This document shows, one piece after another, positions 32,996-42,872 of a stretch of 64,000 nt of DNA (position 1 is the first letter of the stretch; every line of letters begins with the position of its first letter). Both the position numbers and the translations under genes were made by a program. Below the pieces are notes generated by a model. It was not told the origin of the DNA and ran no database searches. It saw only the letters and a program-made list of their open reading frames with translations. The stretch comes from Gammaproteobacteria bacterium (GTDB taxonomy: Bacteria > Pseudomonadota > Gammaproteobacteria > Steroidobacterales > Steroidobacteraceae): NCBI GenBank assembly GCA_017577615.1, contig PKRE01000005.1:124001-188000 (forward strand). Reading direction: 5' to 3'.

Positions 32996-33529
32996 CTAAC
33001 GCCGCGCCTTCGGCAACAGCACGACCCTCGTCTGACTCCAGCGGTCGTGCAACGCACGCCTATCTCGATCGATCCATACCCACAGGTAAGACGCCGCGAG
33101 GGGCAGTAGTGCGAGCCCGTTCATCAGCCGTCTCTGAGGGGCGCTCCATTCCCGCCAGATGAGCCAATCGCCTGCGAAGAACGGAATTAGCAAGGCGATG
33201 AGGATTCCCATGCGCTTGAGCGCCACGGGCCAGCTCACGTTCGCGCCGTCCGTCTGCTCGAGACGCAGCCGCCATGCGAGCATGCCGGCCGTCTGACCAC
33301 GGCGCGTCCAGAAATAGCCGAAGAACGTCACGACGGCGGCGATCTGCACGAGCCAGTACAGGTACGCGAGCGCCCCCACCTCTTGGGGGACGAGGACGCG
33401 TCCTTGTAGGAACGGCACGAACAGGAACGTGATGACCATGAGCACCGCAATCACGAGCAGCGTGTCGTAAACAATGGCTCCGAGCCGACGCAGCAATCCC
33501 GCGCCCACTTTTTCTTGCTGCTCGCTCAT
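32996..33529 (-). CDS. RDD-family membrane protein
   Basis: 177 residues. The first helix contains the RDD-like LLRRLGAIVYDTLLV start; three to four more hydrophobic segments follow (about 20-42, 52-72, 105-125, 137-152), and the GYFWTRRGQTAGMLAWRLRL block is the family's second signature. Members are uncharacterised or linked to ion exchange. It lies 21 bases after lptG in the same direction and is probably the last gene of that transcript. Confidence 0.87.
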   Translation of the reverse strand: MSEQQEKVGAGLLRRLGAIVYDTLLVIAVLMVITFLFVPFLQGRVLVPQEVGALAYLYWLVQIAAVVTFFGYFWTRRGQTAGMLAWRLRLEQTDGANVSWPVALKRMGILIALLIPFFAGDWLIWREWSAPQRRLMNGLALLPLAASYLWVWIDRDRRALHDRWSQTRVVLLPKARR

Positions 33530-33550
33530 GCGGTGTCTGGCATCCAGCGG

Positions 33551-34618
33551 TTATCTGACTCGTGCGATAGCGACGAGCGTCACGATCGCAAGCACGATCG
33601 TCGGTCCCCATCCAATGATAAACGGCGGGAGCTCGAACACTGCTCCGCCGCTCTCAAGCATCTTCGCGAGAAGGAAGAACGCCACACCGATCATGATGCC
33701 GACCACCGTGCGCGCGCCCGTACCCGTCGAACGCATGGGCCCGAATGCAAATGGCACGGCCAGCACGACGATGATGGCGACCGCGACAGTGCGGGCGATA
33801 CGCGCCCAGAACGCTGTCTCGTACGCACGAGCATCGAGTCCGTTCGCGCGCAGATGGCGCATGTAGCCGATCAGGCCTCGCACCGGCAAGGATTCCGGGT
33901 CGAACACGGCCAAGCCCAAGAACTCCGGTGACAGGGAAGTTTCGACCTCGGCACGCTTGGCTTCCGAGGCGACGACTCGGTCCGGCCCGATCATGGACTC
34001 CCGATAGTTCTCCAAGCGCCACTTGCTGTCCGTGCCGATGCTTGCGTTGCTCGCGTGTCCCATGACGCTGAGACGCCTGCGCTCGTCGAACTTGAAGACG
34101 TACACGCCGCCGTAGCGGTTGTCGGCAGTCTGCTGGCGCACGGCCACGATGGCTGCGCCGTCCTTGGCCCAGATGCTACGGCTTCCCGCCGTGCTCACGT
34201 CTTGGAACTTCTCGAACATTTTCATTTGCCGCGCGTACTGCTCGAGCGGCGGCGCAATGTATTCGCCGAGCACTGCCGTCACTGCCATTAATACCAGCCC
34301 GGCTGTACCGACCCAGATACCGATGCGCAGTGTCGACACGCCCGCGGTGCGGATGACGATCAGCTCGAGCGAGCGCGCCAGATGACCGAGCGCGAGCAAG
34401 GCTCCGATCAGCGAAGCGATCGGCAGCAGATCGAACGCGTACTTGGGAAGACTCAGGAGCGCGAACCAGAACGCATCATCGACGCCGAACGTGCCGACAC
34501 CGACGTCGTCCTGCTGAGAGACGAAGAGATACAGCCCGCTCAGCACCAGCAAGACGATCACGACGAGCAGCGTGTGCCCAATGATCGCCCGCATGAGATA
34601 GCGCGACAGGATCGTCAT
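33551..34618 (-). CDS. lptG: Lipopolysaccharide export permease LptG
   Basis: 355 residues. It forms the LptB2FG ABC exporter with LptF, pulling LPS from the inner membrane. The N-terminal MTILSRYLMRAIIGHTLLV and helices 2-3, a periplasmic jelly-roll domain (about 130-255, with AKDGAAIVAV and GVYVFKFDERRRL), and three C-terminal helices (ARIARTVAVAIIVVLAVPFAFGP) are visible. The start ATG overlaps the lptF stop as ATGA. The ATPase LptB is not in this window. Confidence 0.95.
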   Translation of the reverse strand: MTILSRYLMRAIIGHTLLVVIVLLVLSGLYLFVSQQDDVGVGTFGVDDAFWFALLSLPKYAFDLLPIASLIGALLALGHLARSLELIVIRTAGVSTLRIGIWVGTAGLVLMAVTAVLGEYIAPPLEQYARQMKMFEKFQDVSTAGSRSIWAKDGAAIVAVRQQTADNRYGGVYVFKFDERRRLSVMGHASNASIGTDSKWRLENYRESMIGPDRVVASEAKRAEVETSLSPEFLGLAVFDPESLPVRGLIGYMRHLRANGLDARAYETAFWARIARTVAVAIIVVLAVPFAFGPMRSTGTGARTVVGIMIGVAFFLLAKMLESGGAVFELPPFIIGWGPTIVLAIVTLVAIARVR

Positions 34619-35748
34619 CTGCGCTTCCTGAGCAGCGGTGCGGCCATGTGCTCGCGAGCGAGCAGCCAAAGACCGGCGCCGAGAGCCAAGACGTGCACCC
34701 ACCAGAGGCCAACGTACTCCGGAATGACGGCGCTCTCGAGCCACGCGCGGCTCGCCGCGAGCAACTCCGAATAGAGGAAATAAACCAAAATGGCCACGCC
34801 GATCTTGCCGAAACGCCCCTGCCGCGGGTGCAACCGCGCCAACGGCACTGCGACGACCATCAGCACGAGGGCAATCAGCGGCGTCGAGATACGCCACTGG
34901 AGCTCGGCGCGATCCCGCAGATCCGTGGAGATCCACAGCTCACGACTCGATTTCATCTCGGCCTTGCTCGCAGTGGTGACACCCTCGTCGACCGAGATCG
35001 GGAAGCCCGCCTCGCTGAAGGTCATGATGCGAAAATCCGCGCGCCCGGGCACCCCCTGATACATCTCCCCGTCGTACATCACGAACAGTTGTCGCGGCTG
35101 CCCGGCCCCGCGCTGCTCGGCACGCCTCGCCACCCAAACCTCGACCTCCCCCTCCTGAAGGGACTCCACCGCGGCGCCGGGCTCCTGTGCTTGCCTCGCG
35201 CGCGCCGCCCGATCTACGAACACGTGCACGTTGTGCAAGATTCCGAGCTCGTCGACGCGCTCCGCGTAGAACACGATGGCGCCGTTGGCGAAGGTGCGAA
35301 AGCGGCCCGGCTCCAGCATCCCGAGCTGCGCATCTCGGTAGGCCGTCGCCCGAATCTCGTGCGCGCGACGCATTGCGTCCGGGATGGCCCAGAACGAGAG
35401 CCACACCAGCAATGCCGCGACGAGCAAGCCGAGCATGCCGATCGGCTTGTAAAGGCACGCGGGACCGAAACCGCATGACTGCATCGCGGTCATCTCGCTC
35501 TCGTGGTAGAGACGCCCGAGCGCGAGCATGATGGCCAGGAAGAAGCCAATCGGCACGATCAGGGTCAGATAGCCGGCCGACGTGAGCCCGATGAGCGACA
35601 GCACGACGCCGCGCGGAAAGTTGTTGGCGGCCGCCTGTGAAAGCACGCGCGCCAGCTGGTTCGCCAGCAGGATGACGAGCAGGACGAAGGTCACGGCGAC
35701 CCACGTCACCGCGACCTCACGAAAGATGTAACGATCGAGTATTCGCAG
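34615..35748 (-). CDS. lptF: Lipopolysaccharide export permease LptF
   Basis: About 377 residues. The LptF core is clear: the N-terminal RILDRYIFREVAVTW helix, ANQLARVL, the periplasmic domain (about 130-275) and the ALVLMVVAVPLARLHPRQGRFG block near the end. LptF and LptG form the LPS-exporting membrane core. The start is a problem: the conserved N-terminus begins with codon CTG at 35748, and no ATG, GTG or TTG lies in frame within about 57 codons upstream. A CTG start, with GGAAG about 12 bases upstream, is the simplest reading. It diverges from pepA, as in E. coli. Confidence 0.9.
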   Translation of the reverse strand: MRILDRYIFREVAVTWVAVTFVLLVILLANQLARVLSQAAANNFPRGVVLSLIGLTSAGYLTLIVPIGFFLAIMLALGRLYHESEMTAMQSCGFGPACLYKPIGMLGLLVAALLVWLSFWAIPDAMRRAHEIRATAYRDAQLGMLEPGRFRTFANGAIVFYAERVDELGILHNVHVFVDRAARARQAQEPGAAVESLQEGEVEVWVARRAEQRGAGQPRQLFVMYDGEMYQGVPGRADFRIMTFSEAGFPISVDEGVTTASKAEMKSSRELWISTDLRDRAELQWRISTPLIALVLMVVAVPLARLHPRQGRFGKIGVAILVYFLYSELLAASRAWLESAVIPEYVGLWWVHVLALGAGLWLLAREHMAAPLLRKRR

Positions 35749-35949
35749 AGCGCTGTCTTCCGCCGTATTACGGCCAGATCTGTCGTTCGCCGTGAGCGCC
35801 GCGCGTTTCAGGTAGACTACGACGCTGTCAAGGCCGCCCGACGAATTGCATGAACGATTCTCAAAGGGCGGTAACTTAAGCGAGGCGCTGCGCCGCGTAA
35901 ACCCGCCCGTCGCAACTCGCAACGCCAACCACACGCGAGAGGAAGGTCC

Positions 35950-37437
35950 ATGGAGTTTTTCGTCAGCACCGCCGCCCCATCTCGGCAACGCACCGATTGC
36001 GCCATCGTCGGCGTATACGACAAGGGCGACCTGTCGGAGACTGCAAAGGAGCTCGATCGGTACATCGGCGGGCGCCTCTCGCGCCTCGTCAAGCGCGGCG
36101 ACCTTCGTGGCAAAGCGGGCGATACGCTGTTGCTCGCCGATATAGAGGGCGCGGCCTGCGAACGTCTCCTCGTCGTTGGCTTGGGCGCCCGCCACGAGTT
36201 CCGACGCAAGCAATACCGCAAGGCGCTTGCGTCCGCGCTCGGCGCGCTCGAGAAAACAGGTGCACGCAATGCGGTGAGCTATCTCGGCTTGGAAGCCGTC
36301 CCGGACGCCGATGCCTATTCATTGGCACGGGCGGCCGCCGAGGTCGTCGGCAATGCACAGTACCGCATCCCAGACCACAAGACGACCAACAAGCGCTCGA
36401 AGCCGTCGCTGACGCGCTTCGGCGTCGCCGTCGCGGCCCGTGCGGACGTCGCGAAAGCCGAGCGCGGTCTGAGACACGGCCGCGGCATCGTGGCAGGCAT
36501 GTCGCTGATGCGGGACCTGGCGAATCAGCCCGCCAATGTTTGTACTCCGACCTACCTATCCAACGCGGCCAAGGCGCTCGCGCGCGAGTATCGCAGCATC
36601 CGCGTGCGCGTCTTGAACGAGGCCGAGTGCCGCCGTCTCAAGATGGGATCCTTCCTGTCCGTGACTGCCGGCAGCGACGAGCCCGCACGGCTCATCGTCC
36701 TCGAGTACTACGGGGCTGCTCGCAAAGACAAACCGACCGTGCTGGTCGGCAAGGGCGTCACTTTCGACACGGGCGGCATTTCCTTGAAGCCGCCCGCCAA
36801 CATGGATGAGATGAAGTTCGACATGAGCGGCGCGGCGTCCGTGCTCGGCACGTTCAAAGCCGTTGCCGAGCTCGACCTGCCCGTGAATCTGGTCGGCGTC
36901 GTGCCTGCATGCGAGAACATGCCGAGCGGTCGAGCGACCAAGCCCGGCGACATCATTCGGAGCATGTCCGGTCAGACGATCGAGGTGCTGAACACGGATG
37001 CCGAAGGGCGGCTGATTCTCTGCGACGCGATCACTTATGCGCGGCGGTTCAATCCCGATGTCGTGATCGACATCGCCACACTCACCGGTGCGTGCGTCAT
37101 CGCACTCGGCAATCACCTCACTGGCCTCTTCAGCAACGACGACGAGCTCGCCGCCGCCCTCAAGGCAGCGGGCGAGCGTGCCGACGATCGCGCCTGGCCG
37201 ATGCCGATCGGCGAAGAGTACGCCGAGCAGCTCAAGAGCAACTTCGCCGACATAGCGAACGTTGCTGGACGCGAAGGTGGTGCCATTACCGCAGCGTGCT
37301 TCCTCGGCAAATTCACCGAAGGCCTGCGCTGGGCGCATCTGGACATCGCTGGCACGGCATATGTCGGCGGCACCCAGAAGAAGGGCAGCACCGGTCGCCC
37401 TGTTCCGCTGCTGGTGGAGTATTTGCTGAACAAATAG
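35950..37437 (+). CDS. pepA: Leucyl aminopeptidase (M17), PepA
   Basis: 495 residues. The N-terminal alpha/beta domain (1-160) is followed by the di-zinc peptidase domain: VGKGVTFDTGGISLKP (metal ligands Lys and Asp), KFDMSGAA, and the signature NTDAEGRLIL with the catalytic Arg. It removes N-terminal residues from peptides in the cytoplasm; the E. coli protein also acts in Xer recombination and gene regulation by DNA binding. It diverges from lptF with about 200 bases between, and holC follows after 13 bases. Confidence 0.97.
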   Translation: MEFFVSTAAPSRQRTDCAIVGVYDKGDLSETAKELDRYIGGRLSRLVKRGDLRGKAGDTLLLADIEGAACERLLVVGLGARHEFRRKQYRKALASALGALEKTGARNAVSYLGLEAVPDADAYSLARAAAEVVGNAQYRIPDHKTTNKRSKPSLTRFGVAVAARADVAKAERGLRHGRGIVAGMSLMRDLANQPANVCTPTYLSNAAKALAREYRSIRVRVLNEAECRRLKMGSFLSVTAGSDEPARLIVLEYYGAARKDKPTVLVGKGVTFDTGGISLKPPANMDEMKFDMSGAASVLGTFKAVAELDLPVNLVGVVPACENMPSGRATKPGDIIRSMSGQTIEVLNTDAEGRLILCDAITYARRFNPDVVIDIATLTGACVIALGNHLTGLFSNDDELAAALKAAGERADDRAWPMPIGEEYAEQLKSNFADIANVAGREGGAITAACFLGKFTEGLRWAHLDIAGTAYVGGTQKKGSTGRPVPLLVEYLLNK

Positions 37438-37450
37438 GCCGACCTGCGCC

Positions 37451-37885
37451 GTGGTCAGTCGCGTCGATTTCTACGTCTTGTCGGATCCGGCACCGGACGC
37501 AGCATGGCGCTGCGCCTGTCGGCTCATTGAAAAGGCCGTCGAGCTCGAGCACCGCGTCTACGTGCAAGTCGCAAACGCCGGTGAGGCGGCACGCCTCGAC
37601 GAGCTGCTGTGGACCTTCAACGACCGCAGCTTCGTGGCACACGAGATCTGGGACGGCACGTCCGAGCCGCATCCGCTCGTCAAGGTGCTCGTCGGGGATC
37701 GCCCGGGTCCGCAGTCGCATCGACAACTGCTGGTGAACTTCAGCGGTGCCGTGCCGAGCGATCTAGAGACGTATGTCCGGATCGCAGAGATCGTCGAGCC
37801 CGATCCGGAACGCAAGCGGCGCTCGCGCGAACGCTACAAGATTTATCGCGAACACGGATGCACTTTGGAAACACACAACGTGTAA
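37451..37885 (+). CDS. holC: DNA polymerase III chi subunit
   Basis: 144 residues. The start is GTG at 37451. The N-terminal RVDFYVLSDPAPDAAWRCACRLIEKA, the LLWTFNDRSFVAHEIWD segment and the RRSRERYKIYREHG end identify chi, which links the clamp loader through psi to SSB on lagging-strand DNA. The order pepA-holC-valS is the same as in E. coli. It starts 13 bases after pepA and is followed by a hairpin. Confidence 0.93.
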   Translation: MVSRVDFYVLSDPAPDAAWRCACRLIEKAVELEHRVYVQVANAGEAARLDELLWTFNDRSFVAHEIWDGTSEPHPLVKVLVGDRPGPQSHRQLLVNFSGAVPSDLETYVRIAEIVEPDPERKRRSRERYKIYREHGCTLETHNV

Positions 37886-37910
37886 TTTGCGACGTGCTCC
37901 GAGCGCGCGT

Positions 37911-37935
37911 GTCGAGAGAGTGACGACTCTCTGAC
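37911..37935 (+). terminator. Inverted repeat between holC and valS
   Basis: AGAGAGT (37915-37921) and ACTCTCT (37926-37932) pair around GACG; outer GTC/GAC adds three pairs past a bulged G. No T-tract follows. It probably separates the pepA-holC transcript from valS. Confidence 0.45.
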
Positions 37936-37972
37936 GGTCGCTGCGGCACTGATCAGGCAGAGGCGAAAACCC

Positions 37973-38002
37973 CCGACAGAGCTGGCGCACCATCCCTATA
38001 AT
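37973..38002 (+). promoter_or_regulatory. Promoter of valS
   Basis: CCGACA (37973-37978), an 18-base spacer and a perfect TATAAT (37997-38002) lie 27 bases before the valS start. The transcript would start close to 38009. Confidence 0.65.
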
Positions 38003-38028
38003 CGTCCGCTTTCGAGCAGCATCGCCCC

Positions 38029-40821
38029 ATGGACAAGAGCTACGATCCCAAGCGAATCGAGCAGCGCATTTACGAGCGCTGGGAATCCAACGGCTGGTTC
38101 GCGCCTTCAGGCAAAGGCGAGCCCTATTGCATCATGATTCCGCCCCCGAATGTGACGGGGACGCTGCATATGGGCCATGCGTTTCAGCACACCCTGATGG
38201 ATGCGCTGACACGCATGCATCGCATGCAAGGACGCAACACGCTGTGGCAGCCCGGAACGGATCATGCGGGCATCGCCACGCAGATGGTGGTGGAACGCCA
38301 GCTCAACGCACAGGGTATACGACGCGAAGACCTCGGCCGAGAGGAATTCGTCAAGCGCGTGTGGGAATGGAAAGCCCAGTCCGGCGATACGATCGCTCGA
38401 CAGGCACGTCGGCTCGGCAACTCCGTCGACTGGACGCGCGATCGCTTCACGATGGACGAAGGTCTCTCACGTGCCGTCACTGAAGTCTTCGTGAGACTGT
38501 ACGAAGAGGGGCTGATCTACAAAGGGAAGCGGCTCGTCAATTGGGATCCCGTCCTGCACACCGCGCTGTCGGATCTCGAGGTACTGACAGGCGAGGACGA
38601 GCCCGGCTCGCTGTGGCATTTCCGGTATCCGCTCGTCGACGGCTCGGGCTATGTGGTCGTTGCGACCACGCGTCCCGAAACGATGCTCGGCGATACGGCT
38701 GTCGCGGTTCATCCAGAGGACGAGCGTTACAAGGCGCTCATCGGCAAGTCGCTGCGGCTGCCGCTCGCCGATCGGATCATTCCCATCATCGCCGACGAGT
38801 ACGTCGACCCTGCGTTCGGTTCCGGATGCGTGAAGATCACTCCGGGACACGATTTCAACGACTACGAGATCGGCAAGCGACACAATCTGCCGCTCATCAA
38901 CATCTTCGACGCGAACGCCGCGCTCAACGATGCCGTGCCGCCGCAATATCGGGGTCTCGACCGCTTCGAGGCGCGCAAGCGCATCGTGGCCGACATGGAA
39001 GCGCTCGGATTGCTAGAGAAGATCGAGCCGCACAAGCTCAAGATCCCGCGCGGCGACCGCAGCGGCGCGGTGCTCGAGCCTTGGCTCACCGATCAATGGT
39101 ATGTGCGCGTCGGACCGCTTGCCGAGCCGGCCATCAAGGCGGTCGAAGACGGACGCATCCGCTTCGTGCCCGAGAACTGGACCAAGACCTACTTTCAGTG
39201 GATGCACAACATCCAGGACTGGTGCATCAGCCGCCAGCTCTGGTGGGGTCACCAGATTCCCGCTTGGTACGACGATGAAGGCAACGTTTACGTGGCGCGC
39301 ACGGAAGCGGAAGCTTACGCACAGGCGCAGGCCAAGCGTGGCAAGCAAGTCGAGCTCAAGCGCGATGAGGACGTGCTCGACACGTGGTTCTCCTCGGCAT
39401 TGTGGCCCTTCTCGACCCTGGGCTGGCCCGAGCAAACCGAGGAGCTCAAGACGTTCTATCCGACGAACGTTCTCGTCACAGGTTTCGACATCATCTTCTT
39501 CTGGGTCGCTCGCATGATCATGATGGGCCTGAAGTTCGCAGGCGACGTGCCGTTCCGCGAGGTCTACATCACCGGGCTCATCCGCGACGAGCACGGCGAG
39601 AAGATGTCGAAGTCCAAGGGCAACATCATCGACCCGCTGGATCTGATCGACGGCATCGACCTCGAAGCGCTCGTCGCCAAGCGCACGAGCGGGCTGATGC
39701 AGCCCCACCTCAAGGACAAGATCGAAAAGAACACGCGCAAGCAGTTCCCGCAAGGCATTCCTGCCTATGGCACGGATGCGCTGCGCTTTACCTTCTGCGC
39801 GCTCGCGACGACGGGCCGCGACATTCGCTTCGACTTGGGCAGGGTCGAAGGCTACAGAAACTTCTGCAACAAGCTGTGGAATGCGGCGCGCTACGTGCTC
39901 ATGCAATTCGACGGCGTATCGATGCCTGCAACCCCGGCCTCGCCTTCCTCGCTCAGCATCGCCGATCGCTGGATCCGCTCGCGGCTCGGCGAGACGATCG
40001 AGACCGTTCTCGCACGCATCAGCGAGTATCGTTTCGATCTCGCCGCGCAAGCCCTCTATGAATTCGCATGGTACGAGTACTGCGACTGGTATCTGGAGCT
40101 ATCGAAGCCGACGCTGCAATCCGAGCGAACCACTGAGGAGCAGAAGCAGGCAACGCGCGAGACGCTGGCCGTCGTGCTCGAGGCCTACCTGCGCCTGCTG
40201 CATCCGATGATGCCGTTCATCACCGAGGAGATCTGGCAAACGCTCGCTCCGTATGCACGGCGCTCCGGCGAGACCATCATGCTGGCGCCGTATCCGACGC
40301 CAGCGGACTTTCCGCGCGATGCGGCGGCCGAGAACGCGATCCGACCCATCAGGGCGGTCATTCTGGGTGCGCGACAAATCCGCGGTCAGCTCGACGTGCC
40401 GCGCTCCAGACGGATGCCGCTGTTCGTCCTCGCCCCCAGCGAGGGCGACTGGCAGGAGATCGCTGCGAACCTGGATCTCGTCAAGGCGCTTGCGAATGCG
40501 ACCGATGTCGAGCGCATTACGGACGACTCCTCATTGCCGCCAACTGCGATGCAGATCGTGGACGGACACACGATCCATGCGCCATTGTCCACATTGATCG
40601 ACGACATCGAGGTCGAGCTCGCCCGGCTCGCAAAACGCAAAGCGAAGGTGCGACAGGATCTCGCCAGATCCGAAGCCAAGCTCGCCAACCCGAGCTTCGT
40701 CGCCAACGCCCCTGTGGCGATCGTCGAGCAGGAGCGTGCGCGCATCGCGGATTTCACGCAGCAGATCGCGCAGATCGAAGAGCAGGAGCGACGCGTTGCG
40801 CTGTTGAAGCCGAAGAAGTAG
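38029..40821 (+). CDS. valS: Valine-tRNA ligase
   Basis: 930 residues, class I synthetase. The HIGH element is PPNVTGTLHMGH, the KMSKS element is KMSKSKGN in the C-terminal half of the catalytic core, and CP1 editing-domain segments such as TTRPETMLGDTAVAVHPEDE are complete. A C-terminal coiled-coil (about 865-925) binds tRNA. The length matches bacterial enzymes. It has its own promoter and is followed 4 bases later by the MoxR gene, so read-through is likely. Confidence 0.98.
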   Translation: MDKSYDPKRIEQRIYERWESNGWFAPSGKGEPYCIMIPPPNVTGTLHMGHAFQHTLMDALTRMHRMQGRNTLWQPGTDHAGIATQMVVERQLNAQGIRREDLGREEFVKRVWEWKAQSGDTIARQARRLGNSVDWTRDRFTMDEGLSRAVTEVFVRLYEEGLIYKGKRLVNWDPVLHTALSDLEVLTGEDEPGSLWHFRYPLVDGSGYVVVATTRPETMLGDTAVAVHPEDERYKALIGKSLRLPLADRIIPIIADEYVDPAFGSGCVKITPGHDFNDYEIGKRHNLPLINIFDANAALNDAVPPQYRGLDRFEARKRIVADMEALGLLEKIEPHKLKIPRGDRSGAVLEPWLTDQWYVRVGPLAEPAIKAVEDGRIRFVPENWTKTYFQWMHNIQDWCISRQLWWGHQIPAWYDDEGNVYVARTEAEAYAQAQAKRGKQVELKRDEDVLDTWFSSALWPFSTLGWPEQTEELKTFYPTNVLVTGFDIIFFWVARMIMMGLKFAGDVPFREVYITGLIRDEHGEKMSKSKGNIIDPLDLIDGIDLEALVAKRTSGLMQPHLKDKIEKNTRKQFPQGIPAYGTDALRFTFCALATTGRDIRFDLGRVEGYRNFCNKLWNAARYVLMQFDGVSMPATPASPSSLSIADRWIRSRLGETIETVLARISEYRFDLAAQALYEFAWYEYCDWYLELSKPTLQSERTTEEQKQATRETLAVVLEAYLRLLHPMMPFITEEIWQTLAPYARRSGETIMLAPYPTPADFPRDAAAENAIRPIRAVILGARQIRGQLDVPRSRRMPLFVLAPSEGDWQEIAANLDLVKALANATDVERITDDSSLPPTAMQIVDGHTIHAPLSTLIDDIEVELARLAKRKAKVRQDLARSEAKLANPSFVANAPVAIVEQERARIADFTQQIAQIEEQERRVALLKPKK

Positions 40822-40825
40822 CCAC

Positions 40826-41782
40826 ATGGATTCACCGGTCCCAACGCTCATCACGCAGGCGGATCCTGTCGATCTCATCGGCGGGACGATCGCGCAGTTG
40901 AACCGGGTCATCCTCGGCAAGGAACATCAGATACGTCTGTGCCTGGCATGCTTGCTGGCACGCGGGCACCTGCTGATCGAAGACATTCCAGGCGTCGGGA
41001 AGACGACGCTGGCCCATGCGCTGGCAGAGTCGCTCGGACTGTCCTACCAACGTATTCAGTTCACGAGCGACATCCTTCCCGCCGACATCATCGGGGTCTC
41101 CGTTTTCGATCGCGAGACGAACGCTTTTCGCTTTCATAAGGGCCCCGTGTTCTCGCAGCTCGTGCTCGCTGACGAGATCAACCGTGCCACACCGAAGGCG
41201 CAGAGCGCGCTGCTCGAGGCAATGGAGGAGCACCAGGTGACGGTCGACGGGCAGACCTACCCGCTCGCCGCACCGTTCTTCGTGATCGCAACACAGAACC
41301 CGATGTATCAGATCGGCACGTATCCATTGCCCGAATCGCAGCTCGACCGCTTCCTCATGCGCATCGCGCTCGGCTATCCCGACGCAGCGCTGGAGCGGCA
41401 GCTGCTGATGGGAAAGGACCGCCGCGATCTGCTTGCAACACTCGCACCGACGCTGTCACCACAGCAGGTTCTGCTCATGCAGACCATGGTGCCTCAGGTC
41501 TACGTTTCGCCGGCATTGCTCGACTACGTGCAAGCGATCGTGCGTTTCACGCGCGAGTCCGCGCAGTTCGAGGTAGGGTTGTCGCCACGTGCCGCAATCG
41601 CTCTGCTCCGAGCCGCGCAAGCATGGGCGCTCATACACGGCCACGCAGGCGTGCTACCAGAGGATGTGCAAGCCGTGCTCGGCGCTGTCGTCGGTCATCG
41701 ATTGAGGCCGAAGGACGAATCGATCGCCAAGAGCCCTGCCGAAGTGGGACAGCTCGTGCTCGAGGCGGTCAGCGTTCCGTGA
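40826..41782 (+). CDS. MoxR-family AAA+ ATPase
   Basis: 318 residues. Walker A DIPGVGKTT near residue 55, Walker B LVLADEINRATPKAQSALLE, the family block MEEHQVTVDGQTYPL and sensor 1 IATQNP. MoxR proteins act as chaperone ATPases in maturation of partner proteins, often with DUF58 and vWA proteins. It is 4 bases after valS and 25 bases before the DUF58 gene. A vWA gene is not found nearby. Confidence 0.95.
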   Translation: MDSPVPTLITQADPVDLIGGTIAQLNRVILGKEHQIRLCLACLLARGHLLIEDIPGVGKTTLAHALAESLGLSYQRIQFTSDILPADIIGVSVFDRETNAFRFHKGPVFSQLVLADEINRATPKAQSALLEAMEEHQVTVDGQTYPLAAPFFVIATQNPMYQIGTYPLPESQLDRFLMRIALGYPDAALERQLLMGKDRRDLLATLAPTLSPQQVLLMQTMVPQVYVSPALLDYVQAIVRFTRESAQFEVGLSPRAAIALLRAAQAWALIHGHAGVLPEDVQAVLGAVVGHRLRPKDESIAKSPAEVGQLVLEAVSVP

Positions 41783-41807
41783 TGGCCGCTTCGGGTCGCT
41801 CGGCACG

Positions 41808-42872
41808 ATGCTCATGACCACTCCTCCGAGCACACCCGTCGCAGCTCGGACGACTGCCCCGACGGTACTCAGGAAAGCGCGCCGGCTGCACGGGCTCACC
41901 CACTGGTTTTCCTTGCGTCCACGAATTCGCCGCTGGACGCGGCGTCGCTACGGTCACGATCCGGACCCATTCACGCTTCCGGCGCGGCGAATCTATATCC
42001 TCCCTACGCGCCTGGGCGTCACGTACGGGCTCATGTTGTTCGCGATGTTCCTGGGCGCGATGAACTACGGGAACAACCTCGCGCTCGGCCTGACCTTCCT
42101 GCTCGCCGCTCTCGGGCTCACCGCGATGCACCACAGTCATCGCAACCTGTGTGGTGTGACGATTCGCACGGCCGGCTGCGATCCGGTCTTTACCGGTCAG
42201 ACAGCGCGATTCAAGGTCGTCATAGAGAACACGGCTTCCATTCCTCGTTACGAGATCACTGTCGCGAATGAGCACGGTGAGGCGCCGCCGCAACGCATCG
42301 AGCCAGGCAACCATGCGCTTTTCGAAATCTCATGCCCTGCGCACACACGGGGTTATCTTGCGTTGCCTTACGTCGAGCTTGCGACACGCCATCCCTTCGG
42401 GCTCTTTCGTGCTTGGTCCGTGCTGCACCTGGACGCGCGTTGCATCGTCTATCCGCGGCCGGCAGAACGCGGCAGGACGCCACCGCTGGCCGAAACCGAT
42501 ACTGGCAGCACGCACGATGTAGCGCGAGGCGATGACGATTTCGCGGGCTTTCGCAGCTTTCAGCCCGGCGACGCGCTAACACGCATCGCATGGAAGGCCT
42601 ATGCGCGCGAGCAAGGTCTACAAGTCAAGCTCTACGCCGGGACGTCCACCGCTTCGCACCTGTTCGACTGGGATAGCCTCGCCGGCATGAATGTCGAAGC
42701 CAGGCTCTCGCTGCTATGTCGCTGGGTCGAGGACGCCTACCACGCCGGCCGTCCCTTTGGCCTGAAGCTCCCTCACCTCATCATTCCAGTCAACGTGGGG
42801 CCCGCTCACCGGCGACGGTGTCTGACTGCACTGGCGTTGTTCGACCACGATGAGCGCCGTGCTGAAGCTTGA
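41808..42872 (+). CDS. DUF58-domain membrane protein
   Basis: 354 residues. Two neighbouring hydrophobic segments (about 65-82 and 87-105) follow a basic N-terminus (RPRIRRWTRRRYGHD). The DUF58 signature, GDDDFAGFRSFQPGD followed by TRIAWKAYAR, lies near 240-265. The family is the usual partner of MoxR ATPases and TgpA-like transglutaminases. ATG codons at 41808 and 41814 are both possible starts. The 3' end overlaps the transglutaminase gene by 23 bases. Confidence 0.9.
   Translation: MLMTTPPSTPVAARTTAPTVLRKARRLHGLTHWFSLRPRIRRWTRRRYGHDPDPFTLPARRIYILPTRLGVTYGLMLFAMFLGAMNYGNNLALGLTFLLAALGLTAMHHSHRNLCGVTIRTAGCDPVFTGQTARFKVVIENTASIPRYEITVANEHGEAPPQRIEPGNHALFEISCPAHTRGYLALPYVELATRHPFGLFRAWSVLHLDARCIVYPRPAERGRTPPLAETDTGSTHDVARGDDDFAGFRSFQPGDALTRIAWKAYAREQGLQVKLYAGTSTASHLFDWDSLAGMNVEARLSLLCRWVEDAYHAGRPFGLKLPHLIIPVNVGPAHRRRCLTALALFDHDERRAEA

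Noticed and set aside
39013..40050. 345-codon antisense frame in valS
   Set aside because: Lies wholly inside the valine-tRNA ligase gene and shows no motifs.
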